A stretch of DNA of 64,000 nucleotides from Geobacillus icigianus (GTDB lineage: Bacteria; Bacillota; Bacilli; Bacillales; Anoxybacillaceae). This document shows, one piece after another, positions 39,501 through 48,937 of the stretch. A program made the position numbers and the translations under genes. The first letter of the stretch is position 1, and each line of letters starts with the position of its first letter. Where the stretch lies: NCBI RefSeq assembly GCF_000750005.1, contig NZ_JPYA01000054.1, forward strand, positions 1 to 64,000, read 5' to 3'. The notes under the pieces are model-generated. The model saw only the letters and a list, made by a program, of their open reading frames with translations. It made no database searches and was not told where the DNA came from.

Positions 39501-40618
39501 GTCGTGTTCCGTACGGCTACGAAATCGTTCAGCTCATCGAGCAGCTGGCCCCGAAACAGCTGGCGATGAAGGACGATCCGATCGGCTTGCAAATCGGCAC
39601 GCTCAACAAGCCGGTCAAAAAAGTGATGGTTGCCTTGGATGTGCTCGAAGAAGTCGTGGCTGAAGCCGCGAACGAGCAGGTCGATTTAATCATTGCCCAT
39701 CATCCGCCGCTTTATCGCCCGCTCAAGCGGCTGCTGACCGATGACGGGCATGGGCGGATGATCGCCGCCTGTCTCAACCATGATATTGCCGTGTACGCTG
39801 CCCATACGAATTTGGACGTGGCCGCTGGCGGCGTGAACGATTGGCTCGCCGAGGCGCTCGGTCTCCACCATCCGACCGTGTTGGTGCCGACCTATATCGA
39901 GCCGCTCAAAAAACTCGTCGTGTACGTGCCGGTGACGCACGCTGAAGCGGTGCGCAAGGCGATAGGCGATGCCGGCGCCGGCCATATCGGCCGTTACAGC
40001 CATTGCACATTCAACAGCCGCGGCATCGGGACGTTTTTGCCGGAGGAAGGGGCTCAGCCGTTTATTGGGGCGCAAGGGCGGCTTGAGGAAGTCGAAGAAG
40101 TGCGCATCGAAACGATTGTGCCGGCTGCGTTGGAACGGGAAGTGGTACAGGCGATGCTGGCCGTTCACCCGTACGAGGAAGTCGCGTACGATCTTTACCC
40201 GCTTGACAATGAAGGCCGTCGCTTTGGGCTTGGCCGCATCGGCCGCCTGCCGCAGCCGATGACGCTGCGCGCATTGGCTGAGCGGGTAAAGACGGTGTTT
40301 TCGGTTCCGGCGGTGCGCGTTGTCGGCCGGCTTGACGATGTCGTGCAAACGGTCGCAGTGCTCGGCGGGGATGGGAATAAGTTTGTTGCCGCCGCCGCAT
40401 CGGCCGGGGCGGACGTATACGTGACAGGGGACGTATATTACCACACCGCCCATGACGCCCAAGCGCTCGGCCTTCGCCTCATTGATCCCGGACATCATAT
40501 CGAAAACATCATGAAAGAAGGTGTAGCTCGATACTTGACCGCCGAGCTCGCCAAACGTCAATGGGACGTGGAAGTGTTCGCTTCTCGCGTTCACACCGAT
40601 CCGTTTCAGTTCGTATGA
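39497..40618 (+). CDS. yqfO: Nif3-like dinuclear metal center protein YqfO
   Basis: This NIF3/DUF34 family member has 373 residues with metal-binding motifs DLIIAHHPPLYRPLK and AAHTNLDVAAGG near the start and GDVYYHTAHDA and DPGHHIEN near the end. Between them lies the CutA/PII-like insert found in the long Bacillus form. The biochemical function is not firmly known; a GTP cyclohydrolase-like activity has been suggested for homologues. Confidence 0.9.
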   Translation: MSRVPYGYEIVQLIEQLAPKQLAMKDDPIGLQIGTLNKPVKKVMVALDVLEEVVAEAANEQVDLIIAHHPPLYRPLKRLLTDDGHGRMIAACLNHDIAVYAAHTNLDVAAGGVNDWLAEALGLHHPTVLVPTYIEPLKKLVVYVPVTHAEAVRKAIGDAGAGHIGRYSHCTFNSRGIGTFLPEEGAQPFIGAQGRLEEVEEVRIETIVPAALEREVVQAMLAVHPYEEVAYDLYPLDNEGRRFGLGRIGRLPQPMTLRALAERVKTVFSVPAVRVVGRLDDVVQTVAVLGGDGNKFVAAAASAGADVYVTGDVYYHTAHDAQALGLRLIDPGHHIENIMKEGVARYLTAELAKRQWDVEVFASRVHTDPFQFV

Positions 40619-40627
40619 ACGGCCGAT

Positions 40628-40679
40628 AAAAAGGCTGTCTTGGACGCGCGGTTTTCTCGCTTGTCCAAGGCAGCCTTTT
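40628..40679. terminator. Bidirectional terminator between yqfO and ispH
   Basis: AAAAGGCTG..CTTGGAC pairs with GTCCAAG..CAGCCTTTT around a 17-base loop, with A and T runs on the two sides, so it serves both convergent genes. Confidence 0.9.
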
Positions 40680-40689
40680 CAAACAGCGG

Positions 40690-41640
40690 TTACTGTTCTT
40701 TTTTTGTTTTCACTTTCGGCAAGATTTTTTGCAGCGGCACTTTCCGTTCCCGTTTCCATGTCGATGGGTCGTTCGGGTCAAACTGCTCCAAAAAGTCGAT
40801 CACTTCTTTCGTAATCGGCGTCGGAGTGGAAGCGCCGGCGGTGACGGCGACTTTTTTCGCCGTTTTAATCCAGTCGATGTCGATCTCGGTCACATCGGCG
40901 ACGCGATACGCTTTCGTGCCGGCGATTTCTTCCGACACTTGGGCAAGGCGGTTCGAGTTGTTGCTGCGCGGATCGCCGACAACGATCGTCACATCGGCTT
41001 CTTTGGCCTGTTCGGCGACCGCTTCTTGCCGGAGTTGGGTCGCGAGACAAATTTCTTTATGCATTTCCACATGAGGATATTTCTCTTTCACTTTCGCCAT
41101 GATGTCGGCGACGTCCCATTGGCTCATCGTCGTTTGGTTCGTCACCATCAGGCGTTCGTTGGCAAGCGACAGCCGTTCGACATCTTCGACCGTTTCAACG
41201 AGATGGATGCGTTTCGGGTTGATGCCGACCGCCCCCTCCGGCTCCGGATGCCCTTTTTTGCCGATATAGATGATATCGTAGCCGTCGGCGAGCTTTTGTT
41301 CGATAAGCTGATGGGTTTTCGTCACATCCGGGCAGGTGGCGTCAATCGTGACGAGCCCTTTTTCCAGCGCTCGTTTTTTTACTTCCGGCGACACGCCATG
41401 GGCTGTGAAAATGACCGTGCCGTGGTCGATTTTTTCTAAAATTTCCAATCGATTTTCCCCATCTAGCGTGATGATCCCTTCTTCGGCAAACGCGTCTGTG
41501 ACGTGTTTATTGTGAACGATCATGCCAAGAATATAAATCGGACGCGGCAATGACGCATCCAGCGCCGCGTTGCGGGCGATGACCATGGCGTCGACGACTC
41601 CGTAACAATACCCGCGCGGGGTAATTTTAATCACTTCCAT
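40690..41640 (-). CDS. ispH: 4-hydroxy-3-methylbut-2-enyl diphosphate reductase IspH
   Basis: IspH is the last enzyme of the MEP pathway and makes IPP and DMAPP from HMBPP with an iron-sulfur cluster. The 316-residue protein has the three cluster cysteine regions ([27 protein letters not shown]) and [15 protein letters not shown] end motifs. ATG 41640 gives [14 protein letters not shown]; the frame extends further upstream without homology. ispG, the previous enzyme of the pathway, is at 50.5 kb. Confidence 0.95.
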   Translation of the reverse strand: MEVIKITPRGYCYGVVDAMVIARNAALDASLPRPIYILGMIVHNKHVTDAFAEEGIITLDGENRLEILEKIDHGTVIFTAHGVSPEVKKRALEKGLVTIDATCPDVTKTHQLIEQKLADGYDIIYIGKKGHPEPEGAVGINPKRIHLVETVEDVERLSLANERLMVTNQTTMSQWDVADIMAKVKEKYPHVEMHKEICLATQLRQEAVAEQAKEADVTIVVGDPRSNNSNRLAQVSEEIAGTKAYRVADVTEIDIDWIKTAKKVAVTAGASTPTPITKEVIDFLEQFDPNDPSTWKRERKVPLQKILPKVKTKKEQ

Positions 41641-41731
41641 TGCATTCCCTCCCTGCCGCCGGTCATGCGGCGGTTGTTCATCTTCATTATATCGGAGGGC
41701 GGGAAGGAAGACAAAGAATAACCGCCCCATG

Positions 41732-41760
41732 GTGCCGACCTTGGGGCGGATCGAGGTTAG
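41732..41760. repeat. GC hairpin upstream of ispH
   Basis: CCGCCCCA and TGGGGCGG pair around a 12-base loop. No T run follows on either strand. The rest of the gap 41641-42160 holds two family A elements and no gene. Confidence 0.5.
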
Positions 41761-41817
41761 ATATTCGATTTTGGCATCAAGGTCGGAAGCGGCCTGCTTC
41801 TTTGATTTGCCACTTTT

Positions 41818-41955
41818 CTAGGAGGGCGGTGATTTAGTACAAAATACTGCAATTCCATCTATTTATCAGTTAGAAAAGCCTAGCGAAATCAGCCTTCTTT
41901 TTTGGCGATATGTCGCTGATTTGCTCGTGGCAGCCGTTTTTCATCGGCCCTCTAG
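41818..41955 (+). repeat. Family A element A2
   Basis: It runs from CTAGGAGGGCGGTGATTTAG to CCGTTTTTCATCGGCCCTCTAG. The inner stems are degenerate (TTTATC/GAAAAG), which makes this one of the more decayed copies. It shares its final CTAG with the next copy. Confidence 0.8.
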
Positions 41956-42092
41956 GAGGACGGCGATTTCGTGTCAACTTCTGCTGATTCCATTCGTTTC
42001 TCAATTAGAGAAGCCTAGCGGAATCAACTTTCTTTTCTGAATGAACATGCCGTCGATCGGGGTGTGGCAGCGGTTTTTCACCCCCCTTCTAG
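41952..42092 (+). repeat. Family A element A3
   Basis: It runs from CTAGGAGGACGGCGATTTCG to GGTTTTTCACCCCCCTTCTAG. Inner stems GATTCC/GGAATC and TTTCTC/GAGAA are present, and the TGAACATGCCG box is shared with A1 and A4. It lies head to tail behind A2. Confidence 0.83.
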
Positions 42093-42160
42093 GTTCGCTA
42101 TCCAATGTTGGCGCCGAGGGGGTTCCCCGTTTGCGATGGTTCAGCTGAAAATGGATCAGT

Positions 42161-42700
42161 TTAGATATACAATTTTGGTGTCGAGGGCCGCGGCGCGGTT
42201 GATGGCGGCCGTTTTTGCGGCTCATCGTCCGCCGCCTTGGGGACGGGGCGCTTTTTTTGTTTCGCTGCCGCCGGTTTTGGCGCGCTGTCTTTTGTCGCGC
42301 TCTCCGTCTTGGCCTCGCTTTCGTCTTCAGCGGCCGGCTTCAGCTCCCGAAAAATGCGGATCATGGCCGGAAGATTGCGGATGAGCGGACCGTATTGCTG
42401 GACCATCGGCATCACGTTTTGGGCGATGCCGAGCATTTTTTGCACGTTGTTCAACATGCCGATCAATCCGCCGCCCGTGTTGGTCGCTGCCGCTGTAGGG
42501 GCGGTGCCTGGCAGCGTTGGCAGCCCCCACAAAGACGAAGAAACAGTCGGCGTCTGTGCGCGCGAAAAGAGGCGGGTCAATAGGTTGCCGGGGCCGTTCG
42601 GGCGAAGCGGCGCCGCTGGCATCCGGGTGAAAGGGAACGGCGGCCCGCCGGCAAACGGGGACGGCATTACCGGGGGGCGTCCGTATCTCATGGCTGTCAT
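42161..42700 (-). CDS. yqfQ: YqfQ/VrrA family protein
   Basis: The 179-residue protein has a Pro/Gly-rich N-terminus (MRYGRPPVMPSPFAGGPPF), a helical middle (GLIGMLNNVQKMLGIAQNVMPMVQQYGP cut short here for length, about residues 75-105), and a low-complexity Lys/Ala/Pro tail. It matches YqfQ, related to VrrA, a repeat-variable protein of B. anthracis; function unknown, with a suggested spore link. AAAGGAGGAG precedes the start. Confidence 0.82.
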   Translation of the reverse strand: MTAMRYGRPPVMPSPFAGGPPFPFTRMPAAPLRPNGPGNLLTRLFSRAQTPTVSSSLWGLPTLPGTAPTAAATNTGGGLIGMLNNVQKMLGIAQNVMPMVQQYGPLIRNLPAMIRIFRELKPAAEDESEAKTESATKDSAPKPAAAKQKKRPVPKAADDEPQKRPPSTAPRPSTPKLYI

Positions 42701-42878
42701 GTCGGTCTCCTCCTTTCAATCTCAATCGTGCGGATGAACAAATGTCCTCGTTCTAACCTATGCGCGCGGGAAAGGAAAGGTTTTTCGTTGACTACCCCTT
42801 GAGTTGCGGCCGGCGGCAGACATTCGCTATAATGGTGAAGCGAACAAAGGGCGTACGCAAAGAAGGGAGTGATGTGAA

Positions 42879-44189
42879 ATGGCCGAGACACTATTTTCCC
42901 GTTTCCCGTTTCAGCCGTTTCTGATCGAAGCGATCAACGCGCTTCGCTTTTATCAGCCGACGGAAATTCAAGAGCGCGTGATTCCCAAGGTATTGCGCGG
43001 CGAAAGCATGGTCGGACAGTCGCAAACCGGAACGGGGAAAACGCACGCCTATTTATTGCCGATCATAGAGAAGATCGACCCGAAGCGCGCCGAGGTGCAA
43101 GCGGTGATCACCGCACCGACCCGCGAGCTGGCGACGCAAATTTACCACGAAACGCTGAAAATAACAAAGTTTTGTCCAAAAGATCGCATGATTGTCGCCC
43201 GCTGTCTCATCGGGGGGACGGATAAACAAAAAGCGCTCGAAAAGCTTCATGTGCCTCCGCATATCGTCATCGGTACGCCGGGCCGCATCAACGATTTTAT
43301 TCGCGAACAGGCGCTTGATGTGCACACCGCTCGCATCCTTGTGGTCGACGAGGCGGATTTGATGCTCGATCTCGGGTTTCTCGTCGACGTCGATCAAATT
43401 GCCGCGCGGATGCCGAAAGAGCTGCAAATGCTCGTCTTTTCGGCGACGATCCCGGAAAAGCTGCGACCGTTTTTGAAAAAATATATGGAAAATCCAACCT
43501 TTGTCCATGTCGCTCCGAAGCAGGTTGCCAACGAGCAGATCGAACACGTGCTCATTCCGCTGCGCGGACGGGACAAGGTAACGCTTCTTTATGACGTATT
43601 GGTCAGCTCCAATCCGTATTTGGCCATCGTGTTTGCCAATACGCGAAAGATGGCGGATGACATCGCCGACCGTCTCGCGGAACAAGGGCTGAAAGTAGGC
43701 GTCCTCCATGGGGATTTGACGCCGCGCGAACGGAAAAAGATGATGAGCCAAATCCGTGACTTAGCGTTTCAGTACGTCGTCGCCACCGACCTAGCAGCGC
43801 GCGGCATTGATATCGAAGGCGTCAGCCACGTCATCAATTATGAGCTGCCGGAGGACTTGTCGTTTTATATCCATCGAGCTGGGCGGACGGCGCGCGCCGG
43901 TTATAGCGGGGTGGCGATGACGATTTATGAGCCGTCCGATCAAGACGCCATCGCCCGGTTGGAAAAAATGGGTATCGCCTTTGTCCATCGCGATCTCGTG
44001 CGCGGGGAGTGGAAGGAGCTGCCCCCATGGAATCGGCGGAGCAAGCGGGCGGACGAAAAGCGCGATGAGCTGGCGCTGCTTGTTGACAAGATGAAAAAAG
44101 CGAAGCGAGTCAAGCCCGGCTATAAGAAAAAGCTGCGCGCCGAGCTAGAGAAGAAAAGGAAGCGGTTGGGGCGCTTCAAACAGTCATAG
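42879..44189 (+). CDS. cshB: DEAD-box ATP-dependent RNA helicase CshB
   Basis: The 436-residue helicase has the Q motif, motif I SQTGTGKTHAYLLP, Ia PTRELATQ, II VDEADLMLD, III FSATIP, IV-V (FANTRKMADDIADRLAEQG, ATDLAARGID) and VI HRAGRTARAGYSG, then a basic tail (KKLRAELEKKRKRLGRF). CshB is a cold-shock and RNA-remodelling helicase in B. subtilis (yqfR). The order yqfQ-cshB-nfo is conserved. Confidence 0.95.
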   Translation: MAETLFSRFPFQPFLIEAINALRFYQPTEIQERVIPKVLRGESMVGQSQTGTGKTHAYLLPIIEKIDPKRAEVQAVITAPTRELATQIYHETLKITKFCPKDRMIVARCLIGGTDKQKALEKLHVPPHIVIGTPGRINDFIREQALDVHTARILVVDEADLMLDLGFLVDVDQIAARMPKELQMLVFSATIPEKLRPFLKKYMENPTFVHVAPKQVANEQIEHVLIPLRGRDKVTLLYDVLVSSNPYLAIVFANTRKMADDIADRLAEQGLKVGVLHGDLTPRERKKMMSQIRDLAFQYVVATDLAARGIDIEGVSHVINYELPEDLSFYIHRAGRTARAGYSGVAMTIYEPSDQDAIARLEKMGIAFVHRDLVRGEWKELPPWNRRSKRADEKRDELALLVDKMKKAKRVKPGYKKKLRAELEKKRKRLGRFKQS

Positions 44190-44221
44190 CCGGCGCGGAC
44201 AGAAAAGGGAGAGAATGACAA

Positions 44222-45121
44222 ATGGTAAAAATCGGATCACACGTGTCCATGAGCGGAAAAAAAATGTTGCTTGCCGCCAGTGAGGAGGCGGCATCGTATG
44301 GCGCGAACACGTTTATGATTTACACCGGAGCGCCGCAAAACACAAGGCGCAAAGCGATTGAAGAGCTCAATATCGAAGCCGGGCGCGCGCACATGAAAGC
44401 GCACGGCATTGAGGACATTGTCGTCCATGCTCCGTATATTATCAACATTGGCAATACGGTCAATGCCGATACGTTTGCGCTCGGTGTTGAGTTTTTGCGC
44501 GCCGAGATCGAGCGGACGGAAGCCATCGGCGCAAAACAGCTCGTCCTCCATCCGGGCGCCCACGTCGGCGCTGGCGTGGAAGCCGGGCTTCGGCAAATCA
44601 TCCGCGGGCTGAACGAAGTGTTGACGCGCGAGCAGACGGTGGAGATCGCCCTTGAAACGATGGCCGGCAAAGGGTCGGAATGCGGGCGCACGTTTGAGGA
44701 GCTCGCTTATATTATTGACGGCGTCACGCACAATGACAAACTGTCTGTCTGCTTTGACACGTGCCATACGCATGACGCCGGCTACGACATCGTCAACGAT
44801 TTCGACGGCGTTCTGGCTGAGTTTGATCGGATCATCGGACTGGAGCGGCTCAAAGTGCTGCACATCAATGACAGCAAAAACCCGCGCGGAAGCCAAAAAG
44901 ACCGCCACGAAAACATCGGTTTTGGCTACATCGGGTTTGCCGCGCTCAACTACATCGTCCATCATCCGCAGCTTTCCTCGATTCCGAAAATTTTAGAGAC
45001 GCCTTACGTCGGCGAAGATAAAACCAACAAAAAGCCACCGTACAAGCATGAAATCGCCATGCTGCGCACACAGGCATTCGATGCCCAGCTTCTTGAAAAA
45101 ATCATGGCTGAAGGGCAATAA
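44222..45121 (+). CDS. nfo: Endonuclease IV (AP endonuclease)
   Basis: Nfo cuts DNA 5' to abasic sites in base-excision repair. The 299-residue protein has a TIM-barrel fold with three zinc sites; visible motifs are [47 protein letters not shown] and [19 protein letters not shown] precedes the start. In B. subtilis Nfo protects spores. Confidence 0.96.
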   Translation: MVKIGSHVSMSGKKMLLAASEEAASYGANTFMIYTGAPQNTRRKAIEELNIEAGRAHMKAHGIEDIVVHAPYIINIGNTVNADTFALGVEFLRAEIERTEAIGAKQLVLHPGAHVGAGVEAGLRQIIRGLNEVLTREQTVEIALETMAGKGSECGRTFEELAYIIDGVTHNDKLSVCFDTCHTHDAGYDIVNDFDGVLAEFDRIIGLERLKVLHINDSKNPRGSQKDRHENIGFGYIGFAALNYIVHHPQLSSIPKILETPYVGEDKTNKKPPYKHEIAMLRTQAFDAQLLEKIMAEGQ

Positions 45122-45146
45122 AAAAGGGCGTTTCGCCCTTTTTTAC
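45120..45146. terminator. Bidirectional terminator between nfo and yqfT
   Basis: AAAAAAGGGCG and CGCCCTTTTTT flank a TTT loop, so it can end both the nfo and yqfT transcripts. Confidence 0.9.
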
Positions 45147-45403
45147 TTTTTTTTCATAAATTGCAAAAATAGTTCGTTCGCTTTCCTAGCGATCTCGGGT
45201 GACGTAATTTTGGCCAACTCGCGCACCCACTTTTTCCGTTCTTGCGGGTCAAAGACGTTAATGTCATTCGTGCGGGCGAGATCGAGAATGGTTTGCGCTT
45301 GTTTGATCGTAATCGCCAAACCGTAACGATGGCTGTAGGCAACGAGCTCCTCAGGAGTGATCGTTTTCAGCTTTTGCCTGACAAGTTGGTGATACACATT
45401 CAT
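45143..45403 (-). CDS. yqfT: YqfT family protein (DUF2624)
   Basis: The 86-residue protein (MNVYHQLVRQKLKTITPEEL..., ending KANELFLQFMKKK) is mostly helical and matches YqfT. Its place between nfo and yqfU is conserved. The function is unknown. GGAGGCGGC is the ribosome binding site. Confidence 0.82.
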   Translation of the reverse strand: MNVYHQLVRQKLKTITPEELVAYSHRYGLAITIKQAQTILDLARTNDINVFDPQERKKWVRELAKITSPEIARKANELFLQFMKKK

Positions 45404-45497
45404 CGCAGCCGCCTCCTTGCTTCTGCTCCCATCATATGACGTGAATGGAAAAGACGTGTATGGTATAATAAAAAAGGTTCTTCTTCAGCGCCGGTGC

Positions 45498-45636
45498 CTT
45501 GAAGGCTGGTGAAAAACCGCTGCTTCGCTTCATCAATGGGAGAGCGAGTGAAAAACAGGACCGATGCAGCAAGATGTTTCGAATTGAGAAATGACATGGT
45601 AAAGCCGCATCGACGAGTCCATCACCAGCCTCCTAG
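45498..45636 (-). repeat. Family A element in reverse orientation
   Basis: Read on the minus strand it starts CTAGGAGGCTGGTGATGG and ends GGTTTTTCACCAGCCTTCAAG. Its end stems (GGCTGGTGA/TCACCAGCC) and inner stem (GATGCGGC/GCTGCATC) differ in sequence from A4 but still pair. It is most like the copy at 50297. It fills most of the 324 bp gap 45404-45727, and an open frame runs through it into yqfU, which should not be taken as coding. Confidence 0.82.
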
Positions 45637-45727
45637 CAAACGGGAAGGGAAGCCCGACGTCCTCAAGCGTTTGACGATGCGCACAGCCCGGGTCATTTAC
45701 ACAGAACAGAAAGGATGGGAGAGAAGT

Positions 45728-46609
45728 TTGGGAGTCAAACAACATAAAAAAGAACCGTTCGGCCACGTGATGTATCGGGTGCTGATGATCGCTATCGGCG
45801 CCTCTTTGGCGGCGTTTGCCATTGAGCGGCTGCTCGTTCCGAACAAAATGATTGATGGCGGCATTATCGGTGTCTCGCTGATTTTGGATTATGTCATTCC
45901 GGACGAATGGCGGCTGCTGAATTTCGCCACGCTTGTCATCCTCTTGAACGCCCCGTTTATGTATTTCGGCTACAAGCAAATCGGCAAAACGTTCATGTTA
46001 TCGACCATTTTGGGCGTCTTTGTTCTCGGCGCCACGGAACGGCTGTTTCATCATTTTTCCCCGCTGACGACCGAGCCGATTTTGGCGACCGTGTTCGGCG
46101 GTTTGGCGCTCGGGCTTGGCGTCGGGCTCGTCATCCGCCACGGAGGATCACTCGATGGAACGGAAATTTTGGGCATCCTCTTGACGAAAAAGATCCCGTT
46201 TTCTGTCGGCGAATTCGTCATGTTTGTCAATGTGTTTATTTTCGGGTGGGCGGCGTTTGTGCTCGGGATTGAATCGGCGATGTATTCGGTGATGACGTAT
46301 TACATCGCTTCGAAAACGATCGATGCGGTGATCGAAGGGCTTGATGAAACAAGGGCGGCTTTTATTGTCACCGACTATTATGAAGAAATTTCCGACGCCA
46401 TTTTGCATCGCTTGGGTCGCGGGACGACGAAGCTGATCGGCAAAGGTGGCTATACGGACGAGCAAAAAGAGATTATTTACGCGGTCGTGACGCGGCTCGA
46501 GGTAAGCAAGCTAAAGGCGATTGTCAATGAAATCGATCCCAACGCCTTCATCACCATTATGGCGACGCATGAAGTGCGCGGCGCTCGTTTCAAATCGGCG
46601 ATTCATTGA
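45728..46609 (+). CDS. yqfU: YitT family membrane protein (YqfU)
   Basis: The protein (about 293 residues) has five or six membrane helices (from [20 protein letters not shown]) and a C-terminal cytoplasmic DUF2179 domain ([35 protein letters not shown] end). Function unknown. The open frame begins at 45509, but that part overlaps the repeat; TTG 45728, preceded by GGGAGAG, is the likely start. ATG 45677 is an alternative. Confidence 0.83.
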   Translation: MGVKQHKKEPFGHVMYRVLMIAIGASLAAFAIERLLVPNKMIDGGIIGVSLILDYVIPDEWRLLNFATLVILLNAPFMYFGYKQIGKTFMLSTILGVFVLGATERLFHHFSPLTTEPILATVFGGLALGLGVGLVIRHGGSLDGTEILGILLTKKIPFSVGEFVMFVNVFIFGWAAFVLGIESAMYSVMTYYIASKTIDAVIEGLDETRAAFIVTDYYEEISDAILHRLGRGTTKLIGKGGYTDEQKEIIYAVVTRLEVSKLKAIVNEIDPNAFITIMATHEVRGARFKSAIH

Positions 46610-46610
46610 G

Positions 46611-46639
46611 TTTACAAACGCGGCGCGATCGTCTATACT
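46611..46639 (+). promoter_or_regulatory. Sigma-A promoter of znuC-znuB-zur
   Basis: TTTACA (46611-46616) and TATACT (46634-46639) are exactly 17 bp apart. The -35 begins right after the yqfU stop. Confidence 0.8.
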
Positions 46640-46652
46640 GGCCCATAGGGGA

Positions 46653-46673
46653 AAATCGTAATGATTCTGAATT
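46653..46673 (+). promoter_or_regulatory. Zur box
   Basis: AAATCGTAATGATTCTGAATT: the left half matches the Bacillus Zur box (AAATCGTAAT-N-ATTACGATTT) fully, the right half at seven of ten positions. It lies 13 bp after the -10, where a bound Zur would block transcription when zinc is sufficient. zur itself is the last gene of the unit. Confidence 0.85.
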
Positions 46674-46690
46674 GCTGAGGGAGACCAGTT

Positions 46691-47446
46691 ATGGAACAAC
46701 GGCCTGTTGTGCAAGTAGAAGATGTATCGTTTCGCTATGAAAAAGAAGACGTGCTAGAGCACATCGATTTGTCCGTGCAAAAAGGAGCGTTTTTGGGGCT
46801 CGTAGGGCCGAACGGTTCGGGGAAATCAACGCTGTTGAAATGTGTGCTCGGTTTGTTAAAGCCGACCAGCGGACGCATTTTCTTGTTCGGCGAGCCGGTC
46901 GAGTCGTTTCGGGCGTGGCAGCGGATCGGGTTTGTATCGCAAAAAGCGAACAGCTTTAACCGCGGGTTTCCGGCAACGGTGGAAGAGGTCGTGACGAGCG
47001 GATTGGCGGCGAAGCGCGGCTTGTTCCGGGCGTTGCGGCGCGAGGACTACCGGGCGGCCGAAGCGGCGCTTGCAGCGGTTGGCCTAGCGGGCTTGGCGAA
47101 GCGCAATATCGGTGAGCTGTCTGGCGGCCAGCAGCAGCGAGTCTTTATTGCCCGGGCGCTGGCGAGCGAACCGGAGTTGCTCATTTTGGATGAGCCGACC
47201 GTCGGGGTCGATGCGCGCCATGTGCAAGAGTTTTATGAGCTGCTTGGCGATTTGAACCGCCGCGGCTTAACGCTCATATTAGTGACGCATGACATCGGAA
47301 CGATCACTGACCGCGTGACCCATATCGCCTGCTTGAACAAGCGCCTTTATTTTCATGGAAATACGGAAGAGTTTGCGCAGCTCGGCGATGAGGCGATTTC
47401 CCGGTTTTACGGCCATTCGCTTCGCGTTCTTTGCCACGGGCATTAA
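46691..47446 (+). CDS. znuC: Zinc ABC transporter ATP-binding protein
   Basis: The 251-residue ATPase has Walker A GPNGSGKST, the signature [15 protein letters not shown], Walker B LLILDEPTVGVD and the His switch VTHD. The Zur box upstream and zur downstream identify the substrate as zinc. The solute-binding protein is not encoded here and must lie elsewhere. Confidence 0.92.
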   Translation: MEQRPVVQVEDVSFRYEKEDVLEHIDLSVQKGAFLGLVGPNGSGKSTLLKCVLGLLKPTSGRIFLFGEPVESFRAWQRIGFVSQKANSFNRGFPATVEEVVTSGLAAKRGLFRALRREDYRAAEAALAAVGLAGLAKRNIGELSGGQQQRVFIARALASEPELLILDEPTVGVDARHVQEFYELLGDLNRRGLTLILVTHDIGTITDRVTHIACLNKRLYFHGNTEEFAQLGDEAISRFYGHSLRVLCHGH

Positions 47447-47577
47447 CGAGAGCGGCGAAACACGGAACAGCGGTCCAGAGCCGTTCGCCCCTTTTGAATA
47501 GCAACGCTTCAAAAAACGGAATCGTTTGTTTCCACGCGGGCCCTTGGCAGGAAATGATGACGATGGAGGAATGACGG

Positions 47578-48408
47578 GTGTGGGAAGCCATTTGGCACTA
47601 TGAGTTTTTACGCAATGCGTTTTTTGCCGGCGTTTTGCTCGGGTTTGCCGCGCCGCTGCTTGGCGTGTTTATTGTCGTGCGGCGGTTATCACTAATTGCG
47701 GATGCGTTGAGCCATGTGACGCTCGCCGGCATCGCCGCGGGGCTGTTGCTTGGAAAAACGGCAACGGCTGCGGCCGGTTGGAATCCTCTTTACATCGGAA
47801 TGAGCTTTTCGGTGCTCGGCTCGTTGTTTATTGAGAAACTGCGAACCGTCTACCGTCATTATGAAGAGCTCGCCATTCCGATCATTTTATCGGCGGGCAT
47901 CGGCCTTGGCGTCATATTGATTTCCATCGCCAACGGGTTTACCACCGATTTGTTTTCATATTTATTTGGCAGCGTTAGCGCTGTCAGTCGAACGGACGTG
48001 TGGACCGTGCTGGCGGTGGCGCTCGCCGTGGCGTTGGTGATTGCGGTGTTTTATAAGGAGCTGTTTCTTCTTTCGTTTGATGAAGAGTATGCCCGCGTTT
48101 CCGGCGTGCGCGTCAAGCTCATCCACTTTTTGTTTATTTTGTTGGTGGCGCTTGTCATCGCGGCGTCCATGCGCATTGTCGGCGTCCTTCTCATTTCTTC
48201 GCTGATGACGCTGCCGGTCGCGGCGAGCATCCGCGTGGCGAAAAGTTTCCGCCAAGCCATCGCTTTTTCCGTGCTGTTTGGCGAGCTGGCGGTCATCGCT
48301 GGGCTTTGGGCGGCGTATGAGCTCGACTGGGCGCCAGGCGGGACGATTGTCATGACGGCGGTCGTTCTGTTGCTTCTCGTTTTGGGCTGGAAAAGGAGGC
48401 GGCGTTGA
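47578..48408 (+). CDS. znuB: Zinc ABC transporter permease
   Basis: The 276-residue ABC-3 family permease has about eight membrane helices and the family motifs LGVFIVVRRLSLIADALSHV and LLISSLMTLPVAASIRVA. The start is GTG 47578 behind GATGGAGGA. It is separated from znuC by 131 bp without a clear hairpin or gene. It overlaps zur by one base (TGATG). Confidence 0.92.
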   Translation: MWEAIWHYEFLRNAFFAGVLLGFAAPLLGVFIVVRRLSLIADALSHVTLAGIAAGLLLGKTATAAAGWNPLYIGMSFSVLGSLFIEKLRTVYRHYEELAIPIILSAGIGLGVILISIANGFTTDLFSYLFGSVSAVSRTDVWTVLAVALAVALVIAVFYKELFLLSFDEEYARVSGVRVKLIHFLFILLVALVIAASMRIVGVLLISSLMTLPVAASIRVAKSFRQAIAFSVLFGELAVIAGLWAAYELDWAPGGTIVMTAVVLLLLVLGWKRRRR

Positions 48409-48827
48409 TGAACGTCAACGAAGCGCTGCAATTCATGAAAGAAAAAGGGTTCAAATATACGGAAAAACGGCGACAAATGCTCGAGCTGCTTGCCGAAAGC
48501 GACAAATATGTAACGGCGAAAGACGTGCTTGAAGCGCTTCGCCCACTTTATCCGGGCTTGAGCATGGATACGGTCTACCGCAATTTGGCGCTCTTTGCTT
48601 GGCTTGGCCTTTTGGAAATGACGGAGCTGTCCGGGGAAAAGCATTTCCGCTTTGCCTGCGACGCTCATCGCCATCATCACCACTTCATTTGCACTCGCTG
48701 CGGCAAGACGAAGGAAATTGACGCCTGCCCGATGGATCGGCTGGCTATCGAACTCGATGGGTATGAAATCGCTGATCATAAATTCGAAATTTACGGAACG
48801 TGCCCGCAGTGTCAACAACGGGGCTGA
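48408..48827 (+). CDS. zur: Zinc uptake regulator Zur (Fur family)
   Basis: Zur represses zinc uptake genes when zinc is bound. The 139-residue protein has a winged helix (FKYTEKRRQMLELLAE, LSMDTVYRNLALF), a His-rich metal segment (CDAHRHHHHFICTRCG), and a second CxxC pair (CPQC) that makes the structural zinc site. GGAGGCGGC precedes ATG 48408; an in-frame TTG lies just before it. Placement after znuCB makes the system self-regulating. Confidence 0.93.
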   Translation: MNVNEALQFMKEKGFKYTEKRRQMLELLAESDKYVTAKDVLEALRPLYPGLSMDTVYRNLALFAWLGLLEMTELSGEKHFRFACDAHRHHHHFICTRCGKTKEIDACPMDRLAIELDGYEIADHKFEIYGTCPQCQQRG

Positions 48828-48899
48828 CCCAAAAGGTTGTCTGCCTTCAAAATAGGCACAAAGTATGGCAGAAGCAGTCAGCACGTAGATAGCAACGAA

Positions 48900-48937
48900 A
48901 GAGGGTATCCCGATCCTTTTGGGACACCCTCTTGTTT
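48900..48937. terminator. Bidirectional terminator between zur and yqfW
   Basis: AGAGGGTATCCC (48900-48911) pairs with GGGACACCCTCT (48921-48932), followed by TTGTTTT; it lies between convergent genes. Confidence 0.85.

Noticed and set aside
41641..42160. Possible riboswitch or T-box upstream of ispH
   Set aside because: No T-box (TGGNACCGCG-like) or known riboswitch core was seen. The structure is explained by the two A elements and one GC hairpin.
45509..45727. N-terminal 73 codons of the open frame leading into yqfU
   Set aside because: They are read from a family A repeat in reverse orientation and do not look like a membrane protein N-terminus.
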